Shown: positions 35,045 to 41,847 of the stretch, piece after piece | Numbering within the stretch: position 1 is the stretch's first letter | How the letters are laid out: the number at the start of each line of letters is the position of its first letter | Assembly (NCBI RefSeq): GCF_020873915.1 | Contig: NZ_JAHWGP010000004.1 | Location: forward strand, 186,001-250,000 | Direction: 5' to 3' | Length of the DNA stretch: 64,000 nt | From: Streptomyces sp. DH5 | GTDB taxonomy: Bacteria; Actinomycetota; Actinomycetes; Streptomycetales; Streptomycetaceae | The notes under the pieces: model-generated | The model's database searches: none | Told to the model about the DNA's origin: nothing | Seen by the model: only the letters and a program-made list of their open reading frames with translations | Position numbers and translations under genes: made by a program

Positions 35045-35365
35045 GACCGTCGAGAGCCTTTCGGAACAGGTGGCGGCGGCAGGCAACGGGGACGAGTGCG
35101 ATGCGGTCCGCCCATGAGGGTGCTTCGGAGGATCGCAACTCTAGTCACCAAACGGACAAATTCGCCGAAACTCGGCTAAGGGTGGCAAGTGTGTTGGAAT
35201 CGTGAAACCGGGTTTGCGTCGCGAGCAGCCCGGTGCGCTGCCTCACCTGCCGGAACGCGCAGGAGGGTGAACGGCGGACAACCGAAAGGAGCACCACCGG
35301 TCGCGTGGTGCCCCGGGACCTCTCACGGTGAGCTGAAGATCCGAAGCCCCGTGAAAGGAATCTCC
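35045..35365. other. 321-bp divergent intergenic region
   Basis: This gap separates the exopolysaccharide operon (leftward) from the secreted-protein gene at 35366. It is relatively AT-rich around 35135–35215, where promoters for both directions are likely. I see no certain promoter consensus, RNA gene or short gene in it. Confidence 0.5.
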
Positions 35366-36166
35366 ATGCGCGCTCTGCCGGCACGGCGCATCGCACTCGG
35401 CGCCCTGTGTGCCGCCCTCCTGGCCGGGACCACCGGCCCGGCAGCCATGGCGGCCGACTCGCTCCCCGGTCCCGACCGGGCGGTGACGGCCGCCGCGCTG
35501 CTCGCGCGGATCGACCGGGCCGACGCGCACACGAAGGAACTCGCCCCCGTCGTCGACCTGGTGAGGGCCGTGATCGAGTCGGAGGACGGTCGGCTGCCGC
35601 GCGACCGTGCGAGGGCGCTGGGCGAGGCCGCGAGGGCCGCCGTGGCCGCGGCGGCGGACGACGACGACCCGTCGACCTCGCTCACGGTGACGACGGTGAC
35701 CACCACCACGGTCACGTCCTCGACGGCACCGGCCACCACCCCGGCCCTCGCACCCGCCACCACGGCCCCGTCGATGGGCGTGCTCCTGCCGCAGGCCGAG
35801 ACCACCGACCTCGTGGACGACACCCTCGACGCCGTACGGGACGCCCTCGACGACGTCCTGGACCTGCTCCTGCCCGAGACCGACGCCCTGACCGCCGGGC
35901 AGGAGCCCACGGAGACGGTCGAGGAGGACGCCGCGGTGGCCGAGGAGGACGCCACGGACGCCACGGACGTCACGGATGCCGCGGATCAGGAGTTCGCGGC
36001 GGCCGACGACCTGTTGGACCGGCTGGACGAGCTCGTCGACGCGCTGACCGGCGCCGACCCGGAGGCGTCCGCCCTCCCCGCCCCCGCCGAGGCGGCCCCG
36101 TCGGCGTCCACCACCCCCGCCACCGTCCCGGCGCTCACCTCGCTCCTGCTGCTGCCGGGTTCCTGA
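35366..36166 (+). CDS. secreted acidic low-complexity protein of unknown function
   Basis: A 266-residue protein with a clear signal peptide (MRALPARRIALGALCAALLA, cleavage after AMA). The mature part has an amphipathic helical segment, a Thr/Val/Ser-rich linker (TVTTVTTTTVTSSTAPATTP) and then a strongly acidic helical stretch built on leucine heptads (DDTLDAVRDALDDVLDLLLP, repeated as DDLLDRLDELVDALTG). It has no Cys, no wall-sorting signal and no catalytic motif. GAAAGGAA lies 5 bp before the ATG. It sits between the exopolysaccharide operon and small secreted proteins, so a role on the hyphal surface is plausible but unproven. Confidence 0.75.
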   Translation: MRALPARRIALGALCAALLAGTTGPAAMAADSLPGPDRAVTAAALLARIDRADAHTKELAPVVDLVRAVIESEDGRLPRDRARALGEAARAAVAAAADDDDPSTSLTVTTVTTTTVTSSTAPATTPALAPATTAPSMGVLLPQAETTDLVDDTLDAVRDALDDVLDLLLPETDALTAGQEPTETVEEDAAVAEEDATDATDVTDAADQEFAAADDLLDRLDELVDALTGADPEASALPAPAEAAPSASTTPATVPALTSLLLLPGS

Positions 36167-36324
36167 ACCCCGCGCGGAGCGGTATGCAGTCCGTCAGTCC
36201 TTCTTGGATCTCATATGAGGACTTGGCAATCTTCGATGTCCCGGTTTCCGCTCCGGCCGGGAATCGTTGTGCACGGCGACAGAAATCATCTCCGGCGCCA
36301 CGCGGTGCCGAAGAAAGGAACACG

Positions 36325-36597
36325 ATGAAGTCCCTGAAGGCTGCCGCCGTCCTCGCCGGGTCCCTGATCGCCGCCGCTGTCGCCGCGCCCGCGCACGCCG
36401 CGGACTCCACGGACCTGGCGTCCACCGGCCTCGACACCGGCCTGCGTACCGCGGTCCCCTTCGAGCTCATGCCGCTCAACGACTCGGACTCGCTCGTCGA
36501 CACCGGTGAGAAGTCGTTGTTCGGCACCGCGGAGGAAGCAGCGGCCGTCGTGAACGAGGCCAAGCCGGTGCACGGCGATGTGGGGCTGCACGCCTGA
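36325..36597 (+). CDS. small secreted protein (90 aa)
   Basis: A signal peptide (MKSLKAAAVLAGSLIAAAVA, cleavage after AHA) is followed by a 64-residue mature chain with a DLASTGLDTGLRTAVPFELMP segment read in two parts and an acidic C-terminal half. It lacks Cys and any known domain. GAAAGGAA, the same ribosome-site string as the preceding gene, lies just upstream of the ATG. A strong terminator follows the stop, so the gene can be an independent unit. Such small exported proteins are common in Streptomyces and mostly uncharacterised. Confidence 0.72.
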   Translation: MKSLKAAAVLAGSLIAAAVAAPAHAADSTDLASTGLDTGLRTAVPFELMPLNDSDSLVDTGEKSLFGTAEEAAAVVNEAKPVHGDVGLHA

Positions 36598-36616
36598 GCA
36601 GCCCGCCCCACGGCAT

Positions 36617-36651
36617 TCGGCCCCCGGTTCTCCACCGGGGGCCGAGTCTTT
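36617..36651 (+). terminator. intrinsic terminator
   Basis: A perfect 12-bp stem (TCGGCCCCCGGT and complement) with a 5-base loop is followed by TCTTTT. It is one of the few hairpins in the window with a T-run. Confidence 0.88.
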
Positions 36652-36690
36652 TACGCCTCAACGGGCTTCCTTCTCCGTCCGGGCAAGGGA

Positions 36691-36722
36691 AGAGCCCCGG
36701 CGCGTGAGGCTGCCGGGGCTCT
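36691..36722 (-). terminator. hairpin after the short chaplin gene
   Basis: AGAGCCCCGGC and its complement form an 11-bp stem with a 10-base loop, 45 bp past the chaplin stop on the minus strand. Confidence 0.7.
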
Positions 36723-36767
36723 CGGTGTGATGACGACGGATGTCCGTAGCCGTAAGTCCTGCTGGCG

Positions 36768-37007
36768 TCAGCGGTTCACGCACACGTTGCCGACGGCCGG
36801 GTTCAGGGCGCCGATCCCGTTGATGGTGTTGCCGCACACGTTGACCGGGATGTGGATCGGGACCTGCACGACATTGCCGGACACGACGCCGGGCGAGTGG
36901 ACCGCCGCAGCCTCGGCGCCGGAGTGAGCCGAGGCCATGCCGGCGCCGCCGAGCACCACGGCGCCCGTGCCGAGAGCGAGGGTGGCCGCCTTCGCGATGC
37001 GAGACAT
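36768..37007 (-). CDS. short chaplin
   Basis: A 79-residue secreted protein with a signal peptide (MSRIAKAATLALGTGAVVLG, cleavage near ASA) and a single chaplin domain: HSPGVVSGNVVQVPIHIPVN, then CGNTINGIGALNPAVGNVC with the two Cys that form the domain's disulfide. It has the small size of the ChpD–H group. AAGGAG lies 6 bp before the ATG at 37007; a GTG directly before it is less well spaced. Short chaplins form amyloid fibrils that make aerial hyphae and spores hydrophobic. A sigma-BldN-like promoter stands about 60 bp upstream. Which numbered chaplin it corresponds to cannot be settled here. Confidence 0.95.
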   Translation of the reverse strand: MSRIAKAATLALGTGAVVLGGAGMASAHSGAEAAAVHSPGVVSGNVVQVPIHIPVNVCGNTINGIGALNPAVGNVCVNR

Positions 37008-37067
37008 CACGTTCTCCTTAACTGGTCTGGTTAACGCGGCAGCCTGACGGGCGGCCGCACTCCCCGC

Positions 37068-37095
37068 TCAACGCGGGACACCGGTCCGAGTCACG
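37068..37095 (-). promoter_or_regulatory. sigma-BldN-like promoter of the short chaplin
   Basis: Read on the minus strand, CGTGAC and CGTTGA are separated by exactly 16 bp. This fits the sigma-BldN consensus as I remember it (CGTAAC, 16 bp, CGTTGA) with one mismatch. It lies about 60 bp before the chaplin start, and chaplins are known BldN targets. Confidence 0.6.
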
Positions 37096-37325
37096 GGGTA
37101 TGTCACGGGATCACTCTTTGATCCGTCTTTGCGGCGAAGGGCGCTCCCGACACGCGCACCCATTGGTCCGTCCGATGTAAGCGAAGAAGCCGCTGACCTG
37201 CATCTTCACAAGAAACGTACGCAGGTGGGCGTTTTGCGATGCAAAAGGGCTGGGTGTCGCTTACGTTAGCGCCTGTCAGTGACCGACCCGTTACGGGCCG
37301 GGTCCACTCGAGAAATGGAGAGGTA

Positions 37326-37601
37326 ATGCGCAAGTACCAGAAGGCCGCTGTCGTCATGGCCATGCTCGGCAGTGTCGGCTTCCTCGGTGCCGGTGTCAGC
37401 CACGCTGGTGACAAGCCTGAGTTCGAGCTGAACAACAAGCAGGCCACGCAGTGCAGCCAGGACAACTCGACCACGGGCCTGGTCAACGTCGAGGACGTCA
37501 ACGTGGGCATCAGCGCGCTGCTCGGCTTCACCAACAACGAGGCCAACGACGCCAACTCCGTGGCCTGCGCCACCGGCTTCCGCCTCGGCGGCAACGGCTG
37601 A
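37326..37601 (+). CDS. small secreted protein, A-type, copy 1 (91 aa)
   Basis: The signal peptide (MRKYQKAAVVMAMLGSVGFL, cleavage after SHA) is identical to that of the copy at 38176. The mature 64-residue chain is Asn/Asp-rich with two Cys, in a pattern NKQATQCSQDNSTTGLVNVE and NNEANDANSVACATGF. The spacing of Asn-rich turns and paired Cys recalls small surface proteins, but it is not a chaplin or rodlin by its motifs. GGAGAGG precedes the ATG. It is followed by the B-type gene 150 bp on. Function unknown; the context is a developmental surface locus. Confidence 0.8.
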   Translation: MRKYQKAAVVMAMLGSVGFLGAGVSHAGDKPEFELNNKQATQCSQDNSTTGLVNVEDVNVGISALLGFTNNEANDANSVACATGFRLGGNG

Positions 37602-37626
37602 TCACCGTCAAGTGATCCGGGTGGGT

Positions 37627-37660
37627 CCCGGGGCTCGGAGTCACATGTCCGGGGCCCGGG
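37627..37660 (+). terminator. hairpin between A1 and B1
   Basis: A 13-bp imperfect stem (CCCGGGGCTCGGA against TCCGGGGCCCGGG) with an 8-base loop lies 25 bp past the stop. An equivalent, stronger hairpin sits at the same place in unit 2. Confidence 0.5.
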
Positions 37661-37753
37661 CCCGCCCGGCTGAAACGGCCGGTCCGACCGGTCCGGACGT
37701 GGTGAAACGGCTTCGCCGCTCAGCGGCGGGCCGACTGTCAAGGGAACAGGTGG

Positions 37754-38017
37754 ATGTTCAAGTCGAAGAAGGCCGCGGCGGTGGCGGGAGTCCTGGGAGG
37801 CTTCGCCCTGATCGGTTTCGGGTCCGTCCAGGCCGTCGGTGCCGAGGGCCCGGGTGACTGCGTCAAGGACGGCAAGGGCTCCATCCGCTGTGAGCAGGTG
37901 AGGCACTATCAGCTCCCGGCCGACCGGGACGGCAAGGTTCGCGTCGTCAACGATTCGACTCTGGCCTGCTCCAGCTCGGCACCCCGGCTCTCCTGCGTGA
38001 ACAGCGTCGAGGGCTGA
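37754..38017 (+). CDS. small secreted protein, B-type, copy 1 (87 aa)
   Basis: An N-terminal helix (MFKSKKAAAVAGVLGGFALI) serves as signal peptide or anchor. The mature chain has four Cys in the order DCVKDGKG, IRCEQV, LACSSS and LSCVNS. The RVVNDST segment before the third Cys is shared with copy 2. GGAACAGG lies shortly before the ATG. Two disulfides are likely outside the cell. It belongs to no family I recognise. Constant pairing with the A-type gene suggests the two products act together. Confidence 0.78.
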   Translation: MFKSKKAAAVAGVLGGFALIGFGSVQAVGAEGPGDCVKDGKGSIRCEQVRHYQLPADRDGKVRVVNDSTLACSSSAPRLSCVNSVEG

Positions 38018-38175
38018 CGGGAAGTCCCGACATCTCCACCGGCACAGCACGGTGAACCTTTCCAGGAAAAGGCGCGAATCGGCGTTTCACCTAACAACTG
38101 CCGCAAAACGTCGCCTAGATTTGCGACTGTCAGTGACGCGGTCAATGCAGACCGTGTCGAAATGAAGGAGAAGTA

Positions 38176-38445
38176 ATGCGCAAGTACCAGAAGGCCGCTG
38201 TCGTCATGGCCATGCTCGGCAGTGTCGGCTTCCTCGGTGCCGGTGTCAGCCACGCCGGCGACGAGCCGGAGGCGGAGCTGACCAACAAGCAGAGCACCAC
38301 CTGCGCCCAGGACAACTCCACCAAGGGGCTCATCAACATCGAGGACCTCAACATCGGTGTCTCCATCCTGGGCATCACCAACAACGAGGCCAACGACACC
38401 AACGCCGTGGAGTGCGCCACGGGCTTCAGCATCGGCGGTGAGTGA
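38176..38445 (+). CDS. small secreted protein, A-type, copy 2 (89 aa)
   Basis: This paralogue of the protein encoded at 37326 has the same 27-residue signal peptide and a mature chain that keeps both Cys (TTCAQDNST and VECATGF) and the repeated INIEDLN and ITNNEAND motifs. It has a Gly tail like copy 1. AAGGAG lies 6 bp before the ATG. The mature parts differ at roughly a third of positions by eye, while the signal peptide is unchanged, so the mature chain has been under weaker or different selection. Confidence 0.8.
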   Translation: MRKYQKAAVVMAMLGSVGFLGAGVSHAGDEPEAELTNKQSTTCAQDNSTKGLINIEDLNIGVSILGITNNEANDTNAVECATGFSIGGE

Positions 38446-38463
38446 TCACCGCTAGGTGATCTG

Positions 38464-38509
38464 GGCAGGCCCCGGGGCTCGAAGCAGGTGTTCGAGCCCC
38501 GGGCCTGCC
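38464..38509 (+). terminator. hairpin between A2 and B2
   Basis: CCCGGGGCTCGAA and its perfect complement form a 13-bp stem around a 7-base loop, extended outward by six further pairs after one bulge. It lies 18 bp past the A2 stop and may attenuate B2 expression. Confidence 0.65.
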
Positions 38510-38594
38510 GCGTTCGTTGACCGGGGCGACCGGTACAGGCAACACAACGGCTCCGCCCTTCGGTCGCGGGGCCGACCGTCAAGGAAACAGGTAG

Positions 38595-38870
38595 ATGTTC
38601 ACGTCGAAGAAGATCGCAGCGCTGGCGGGGGCACTGGCAGGCTTCGCCCTGATCGGCGGCGGCGCCGTCCAGGCCGTCGGCGCCGAGGACCCCGGTGGCT
38701 GCACCAAGGACAGCAAGGGCACCGTGACCTGCGCACAGGTGAGCGAGCACGAGGTCACCTCGGACGAGTACGGAAGGATCCGCGTCGTCAATGACTCGAC
38801 GCAGTCCTGTTCCGGCGGGGACGAAGTGTCCTGCACGAGCAGCTTCACCGTCCCGGGCGAGAAGTCCTGA
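38595..38870 (+). CDS. small secreted protein, B-type, copy 2 (91 aa)
   Basis: This paralogue of the 37754 product has a near-identical leader (MFTSKKIAALAGALAGFALI) and four Cys in GGCTKDS, VTCAQV, SCSGGD and VSCTSS. The conserved centre is IRVVNDST. It ends in a slightly longer polar tail (FTVPGEKS). GGAAACAGG stands before the ATG. No catalytic motif is visible. It closes the duplicated block, and the next gene is convergent with a 32-bp gap. Confidence 0.78.
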   Translation: MFTSKKIAALAGALAGFALIGGGAVQAVGAEDPGGCTKDSKGTVTCAQVSEHEVTSDEYGRIRVVNDSTQSCSGGDEVSCTSSFTVPGEKS

Positions 38871-38902
38871 CGATCCGTACGGTGGAGCCTCCCCTGTGGC
38901 GG

Positions 38903-39880
38903 TCATCGGCCCGGTGTGACGCCGGCGAGTTCGGCCGCCGGTGACTCCACGGGATTGCAGTACGGCAGGCCCTCGACGGGGCGGTCGGTGCAGAAGCGGG
39001 CGATCAGGTCCGCCGACTCCTCCCTGCGCTCCACCGTCACCAGGTGATCCGCCTCCTTGACGGTGGTGAACAGTGCCCCCGGCATCGTCGCGGCGAGCTC
39101 GCGGCCCATCTGCGGGGTGCACAGGGTGTCGTACTCCCCGGTGAACACCAACGACGGTACGGCGGGGACGGGCAACGGCCGGTAGCAGCCGTGCGTCACC
39201 AGCCGGGTGTTGTGCTCGACCGCCTTGCGGATCTCGTCCGGCGTCTGGTTCACGAACTGGCGCTGGAGCAGCCGGGCCACCGCCGCGTGCCTGCGTACCT
39301 TGCCGGCCTCCGGGTTGGACATGAACAGCCTCACCAGCCCGTCGGCGGCCTGTGCGATGTCGCCCCGCTCCAGGGTCCGCGACAGCCGCGGCACGGCCTC
39401 CTCGTAGAGCTCGGGAAGCCGGATCGCCGCGGCCGCGAAGATGATGCGCCGCACGGACTCCGGGTGGCGCTGCGCGAAGCGGAGGCCGACGACCTCACCG
39501 AAGCAGCCGCCGAACAGGTTCACCTCCGGCACGCCGATCTCCGTCAGCATGTGCTGGACCGCGCCGGCCAGGAAGTCGATGTCGTAGCCCGCCGGGAGGA
39601 AGTCCGAGCTGCCGTACCCGGGAAGGTCCACGGTGATCAGCGTGCACAGCGGCGCCAGCCACTTCTCGTGACTCTGCCAGGAGTACCGATCCTGCGACGA
39701 GCCCCCGAGCAGCAGCAGCGGAGCGGTCCTCGGGTCCCCCCGGCGGACGATCCGGCAGGTGTACGCGAACCCCCCGAAGGCGAGCCCGCGTTCCTCCACC
39801 TGTGCAGACGGTGCTGGGGGGAGAGGCCCGGAGCGCCCCGTGCGGGGCGGGTCCTGGGCGGCGATGACGGCAGTGCGCAT
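38903..39880 (-). CDS. alpha/beta hydrolase with cysteine in the nucleophile elbow
   Basis: A 325-residue alpha/beta-hydrolase. LLLLGGSSQDRYSWQSH is the oxyanion-hole region and TVDLPGYGSSDFLP a typical strand-turn. The nucleophile elbow reads LFGGCFGEVVG, so the usual Ser is Cys (about residue 130). FTGEYDTLCTP and KEADHLVTVE supply the likely Asp and His. The ATG at 39880 has GGAG 6 bp upstream, and an ATG 24 codons earlier is less likely. Cys-dependent members include dienelactone hydrolases and some acyltransferases, so acyl transfer or thioester chemistry is possible. Substrate unknown. A 9-bp inverted repeat upstream may be its operator. Confidence 0.85.
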   Translation of the reverse strand: MRTAVIAAQDPPRTGRSGPLPPAPSAQVEERGLAFGGFAYTCRIVRRGDPRTAPLLLLGGSSQDRYSWQSHEKWLAPLCTLITVDLPGYGSSDFLPAGYDIDFLAGAVQHMLTEIGVPEVNLFGGCFGEVVGLRFAQRHPESVRRIIFAAAAIRLPELYEEAVPRLSRTLERGDIAQAADGLVRLFMSNPEAGKVRRHAAVARLLQRQFVNQTPDEIRKAVEHNTRLVTHGCYRPLPVPAVPSLVFTGEYDTLCTPQMGRELAATMPGALFTTVKEADHLVTVERREESADLIARFCTDRPVEGLPYCNPVESPAAELAGVTPGR

Positions 39881-39932
39881 GAGCGGCTCCGGGAAAGGCG
39901 CAACGACGAGAACCGCTCCATGATTACCAGGA

Positions 39933-39971
39933 ATCGCCCATTTAGAGCGCAATCACTCGAACATGGGCGAT
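39933..39971. promoter_or_regulatory. inverted repeat upstream of the Cys-hydrolase
   Basis: ATCGCCCAT and ATGGGCGAT form perfect 9-bp arms separated by 21 bp, about 50–90 bp before the hydrolase start. The 354-bp gap between this gene and the next holds nothing else I can identify. Confidence 0.4.
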
Positions 39972-40234
39972 CCGGGCATCATGCCTTCGGTCAACGGCGC
40001 CCTGTACCGCAGCCCGTGACCACGAGCCGCGGAGGGGAAGGGCGTTGGGTGTCACCTCGGTCACGAGGGTCACGGCTCCCGCCCGCTCGTGGAGACCGGC
40101 CTCGCGGCGTCGCGTGCCGGCCACGGCCGCGCCGATCCGCTCAACTACCTTGGCGCATATAACCGTTGACGCCCAGTCGGGCTTGGCAGTTCTGAGTGAT
40201 GTGCTCACCTGGGCCAAGGCGCGTTCGCGGCCTC

Positions 40235-40663
40235 TCAGTCGATGCAGAACTCGTTGCCCTCGATGTCCAGCATCGGGATGCACGAATCATCGCCGTCGTA
40301 CAGCGTGCGCACGTGCACCGCTCCGAGCGGGACCAGCCGTGCGCATTCCGCCTCAAGGGCGGCGAGGCGCTCTTCCCCCACGAGTCCGGTGCCGACCCGC
40401 ACATCAAGATGCAGCCGGTTCTTGGCGGCCTTCCCCTCGGGGACACGCTGGAAGTACAGCCTCGGGCCCACCCCTGAGGGGTCGACGCAGGCGAACCAGG
40501 AATCCCGCCGCTCAGGTGGCTGCGAGCGCTTGAAATCCTCCCAGGAGGCGAACCCCGCCGGTGGCGGCGGGATGACGTACCCCAGCACCTCGCACCAGAA
40601 ACGAGCGAGCCGCTCGGGTTCCGCGCAGTCGAAGGTCACTTGGAACTTCTTGATCGGCGTCAT
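40235..40663 (-). CDS. VOC-superfamily (glyoxalase-like) protein
   Basis: A 142-residue protein with paired beta-alpha-beta-beta-beta modules. The first opens with KKFQVTFDCAEPERLARFWC and continues to VLGYVIPPPP; the second includes NRLHLDVRVGTG and ends in MLDIEGNEFCID, where His and Glu match metal-ligand positions of the VOC fold. I start at the internal ATG (MTPIKKFQ) because the upstream 19 residues are unlike the family. Members include bleomycin-type resistance proteins and dioxygenases; this one looks like the widespread uncharacterised group. It overlaps nothing intact; a decayed toxin gene lies upstream. Confidence 0.85.
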   Translation of the reverse strand: MTPIKKFQVTFDCAEPERLARFWCEVLGYVIPPPPAGFASWEDFKRSQPPERRDSWFACVDPSGVGPRLYFQRVPEGKAAKNRLHLDVRVGTGLVGEERLAALEAECARLVPLGAVHVRTLYDGDDSCIPMLDIEGNEFCID

Positions 40664-40739
40664 CGGGTAACTGTACGGGCGCGTGCCGGCCCCGGGCCCC
40701 GGGTCCGTCTCCGCGCACATCGAGGTCTCGTGTGACGTG

Positions 40740-41136
40740 AGTTGGTGAGTCGTCGGGGTCGGTGGTGAACAGGGGGAGTCCCCCGGCTGCCGCGACGGCG
40801 GCGACCATCAGGTCGGCCGCACGGCGACGAGGCGCGCGGCCCGAGGAGACGGCGGCGGCGCGGATCCTGCCGTGGATGCGGGCCGCCTCCATGTCGAAGG
40901 GATGGGGTCGAAGTCCGTATTCGGCGCGCTGCAGGACGTCCATGCGGCGGGCCCGCTCGGCGTGTTCGTCGTGGTCGCCCTGCTCGCCGCCGCGCACCCG
41001 GCGGGGGCCTGCGGAGAGTTCTGCGAGGGTGATGGGCGCTGACGGCGCTCTCGGCAGGTGGCCCGTCGGCGTCGATCCACTTGCGCGGGATCATGATGGT
41101 GGTGCCGAGCAGGCCCTGCTCGTGCTCAACGGGCAT
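40740..41136 (-). pseudogene. frameshifted VapC-type PIN toxin
   Basis: The ATG at 41136 begins MPVEHEQGLLGTTIMI, which aligns with the usual LLDTNVVI start of PIN toxins but with the first catalytic Asp replaced by Gly. After SAVSA the frame is broken by one extra base in the CCC run at 41034–41036. The adjacent frame then continues ITLAELSAGPRR, RRMDVLQRAEYGLRPHPFD and RAADLMVAAVAAAGGLPLFT, the C-terminal PIN core with its Asp. The normal C-terminal end is also missing and the frame runs into the VOC gene. The start overlaps the antitoxin stop by 11 bp. It is very probably inactive. Confidence 0.8.
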
Positions 41137-41401
41137 ACGGGTCGCCCGACTCCCGCTCGGCGACGACGTCGTGGTCGTCGCGGAAGGCGTCCAGCGAGAC
41201 GTCGGGGGCGGTACGCGACACGGCCGAGTACCCGGCGCGCGGTACGAAGCGGCGACGGCGGCGGAGCGGGATCAGCTCGCCGACACGATGCCCGTCGCGG
41301 GTGACGGTGAACACCTGTCCTCCCTGGACGGCGTCCATGATCCGCTTGGAGCGGGTGCGCGGATCACGCTGAGTGAAGGCGGCTGCTCCAGAGCGGTACA
41401 C
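41126..41401 (-). CDS. Phd/YefM-VapB-type antitoxin
   Basis: A 91-residue antitoxin-like protein. The N-terminal DNA-binding part reads TQRDPRTRSKRIMDAVQGGQ and VFTVTRDGHRVGELIPL, the Phd/YefM pattern. The C-terminal part (APDVSLDAFRDDHDVVAERE, ending DPYAR) is the toxin-binding tail. The GTG at 41401 is my choice; a longer frame would run into the tRNA gene. The reading frame is intact although its toxin gene is broken, as in other decayed modules where the antitoxin persists as a regulator or an anti-addiction relic. Confidence 0.8.
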   Translation of the reverse strand: MYRSGAAAFTQRDPRTRSKRIMDAVQGGQVFTVTRDGHRVGELIPLRRRRRFVPRAGYSAVSRTAPDVSLDAFRDDHDVVAERESGDPYAR

Positions 41402-41454
41402 GTCCGGACACGGAAAAAGCCCCTCACGCGTTTCCGCAGGTGAGAGGCTGTATG

Positions 41455-41527
41455 CGCCCCCGGCAGGACTCGAACCTGCGGCCAAGCGCTTAGAAGGCGC
41501 CTGCTCTATCCACTGAGCTACGGGGGC
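41455..41527 (-). tRNA. tRNA-Arg (anticodon TCT)
   Basis: Read on the minus strand the 73-base gene has a 7-bp acceptor stem (GCCCCCG/CGGGGGC), a D-arm with GTAGCTCAGTGGATAGAGC, an anticodon loop CTTCTAA giving TCT, and a T-arm GCAGGTTCGAGTCCTGC. The 3' CCA is not encoded. It reads the AGA codon, which is very rare in this genome. Confidence 0.96.
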
Positions 41528-41847
41528 CGGTGTGGCGGCCTGTCGTCATGGTGCCCTCGGTGGGCGTCCCTCCGACGTCGCCGGAGACAAGGATAGGGCT
41601 CCCGCATCCTTGTCCCTGTCGCCTCGCCTCCGTGGCTCGATGTGGAGGTCAGGTGAAGCGGTCCTGATAATCGCAGGCAGGTACGAATCGTGCACGTATT
41701 TTGACCCCTCGCGCATCGGGTGTTGTGCACTCGTTATGCCTGGACTGTGCCAGCGCCTCAGTCGCCCCTTCCACTCCTCGTGTTCAGTCGGCACGCAGAC
41801 ATGCTCATATGCTTCAGAATTCCCCTAAAATTGGGCATTCTTCGCAT
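41528..41847. other. 320-bp intergenic region before the dynamin pair
   Basis: The region between the tRNA and the first dynamin-like gene is less GC-rich than its surroundings, notably around 41690–41850. It should contain the dynamin promoter and the tRNA promoter. I see no coding evidence or recognisable consensus. Confidence 0.5.

Larger units (their letters stand above)
37273..38870 (+). repeat. tandem duplication of a two-gene cassette
   Basis: Unit 1 (37273–38017) and unit 2 (38127–38870) each hold the same promoter-proximal element CTGTCAGTGAC, an A-type gene, a hairpin 25–60 bp behind it, and a B-type gene. The order, spacing and strand are identical. The signal-peptide codons of the two A genes are almost the same at DNA level, whereas the mature parts have diverged. 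Confidence 0.88.

Noticed and set aside
35189-35365. In-frame extension upstream of the secreted acidic protein
   Set aside because: The ATG at 35366 has a clear ribosome site and starts a proper signal peptide; the extension hides both.
40512-40739. Continuation of the toxin frame into the VOC gene as a possible fusion
   Set aside because: The translation past the PIN core is Arg-rich shadow of the VOC gene.
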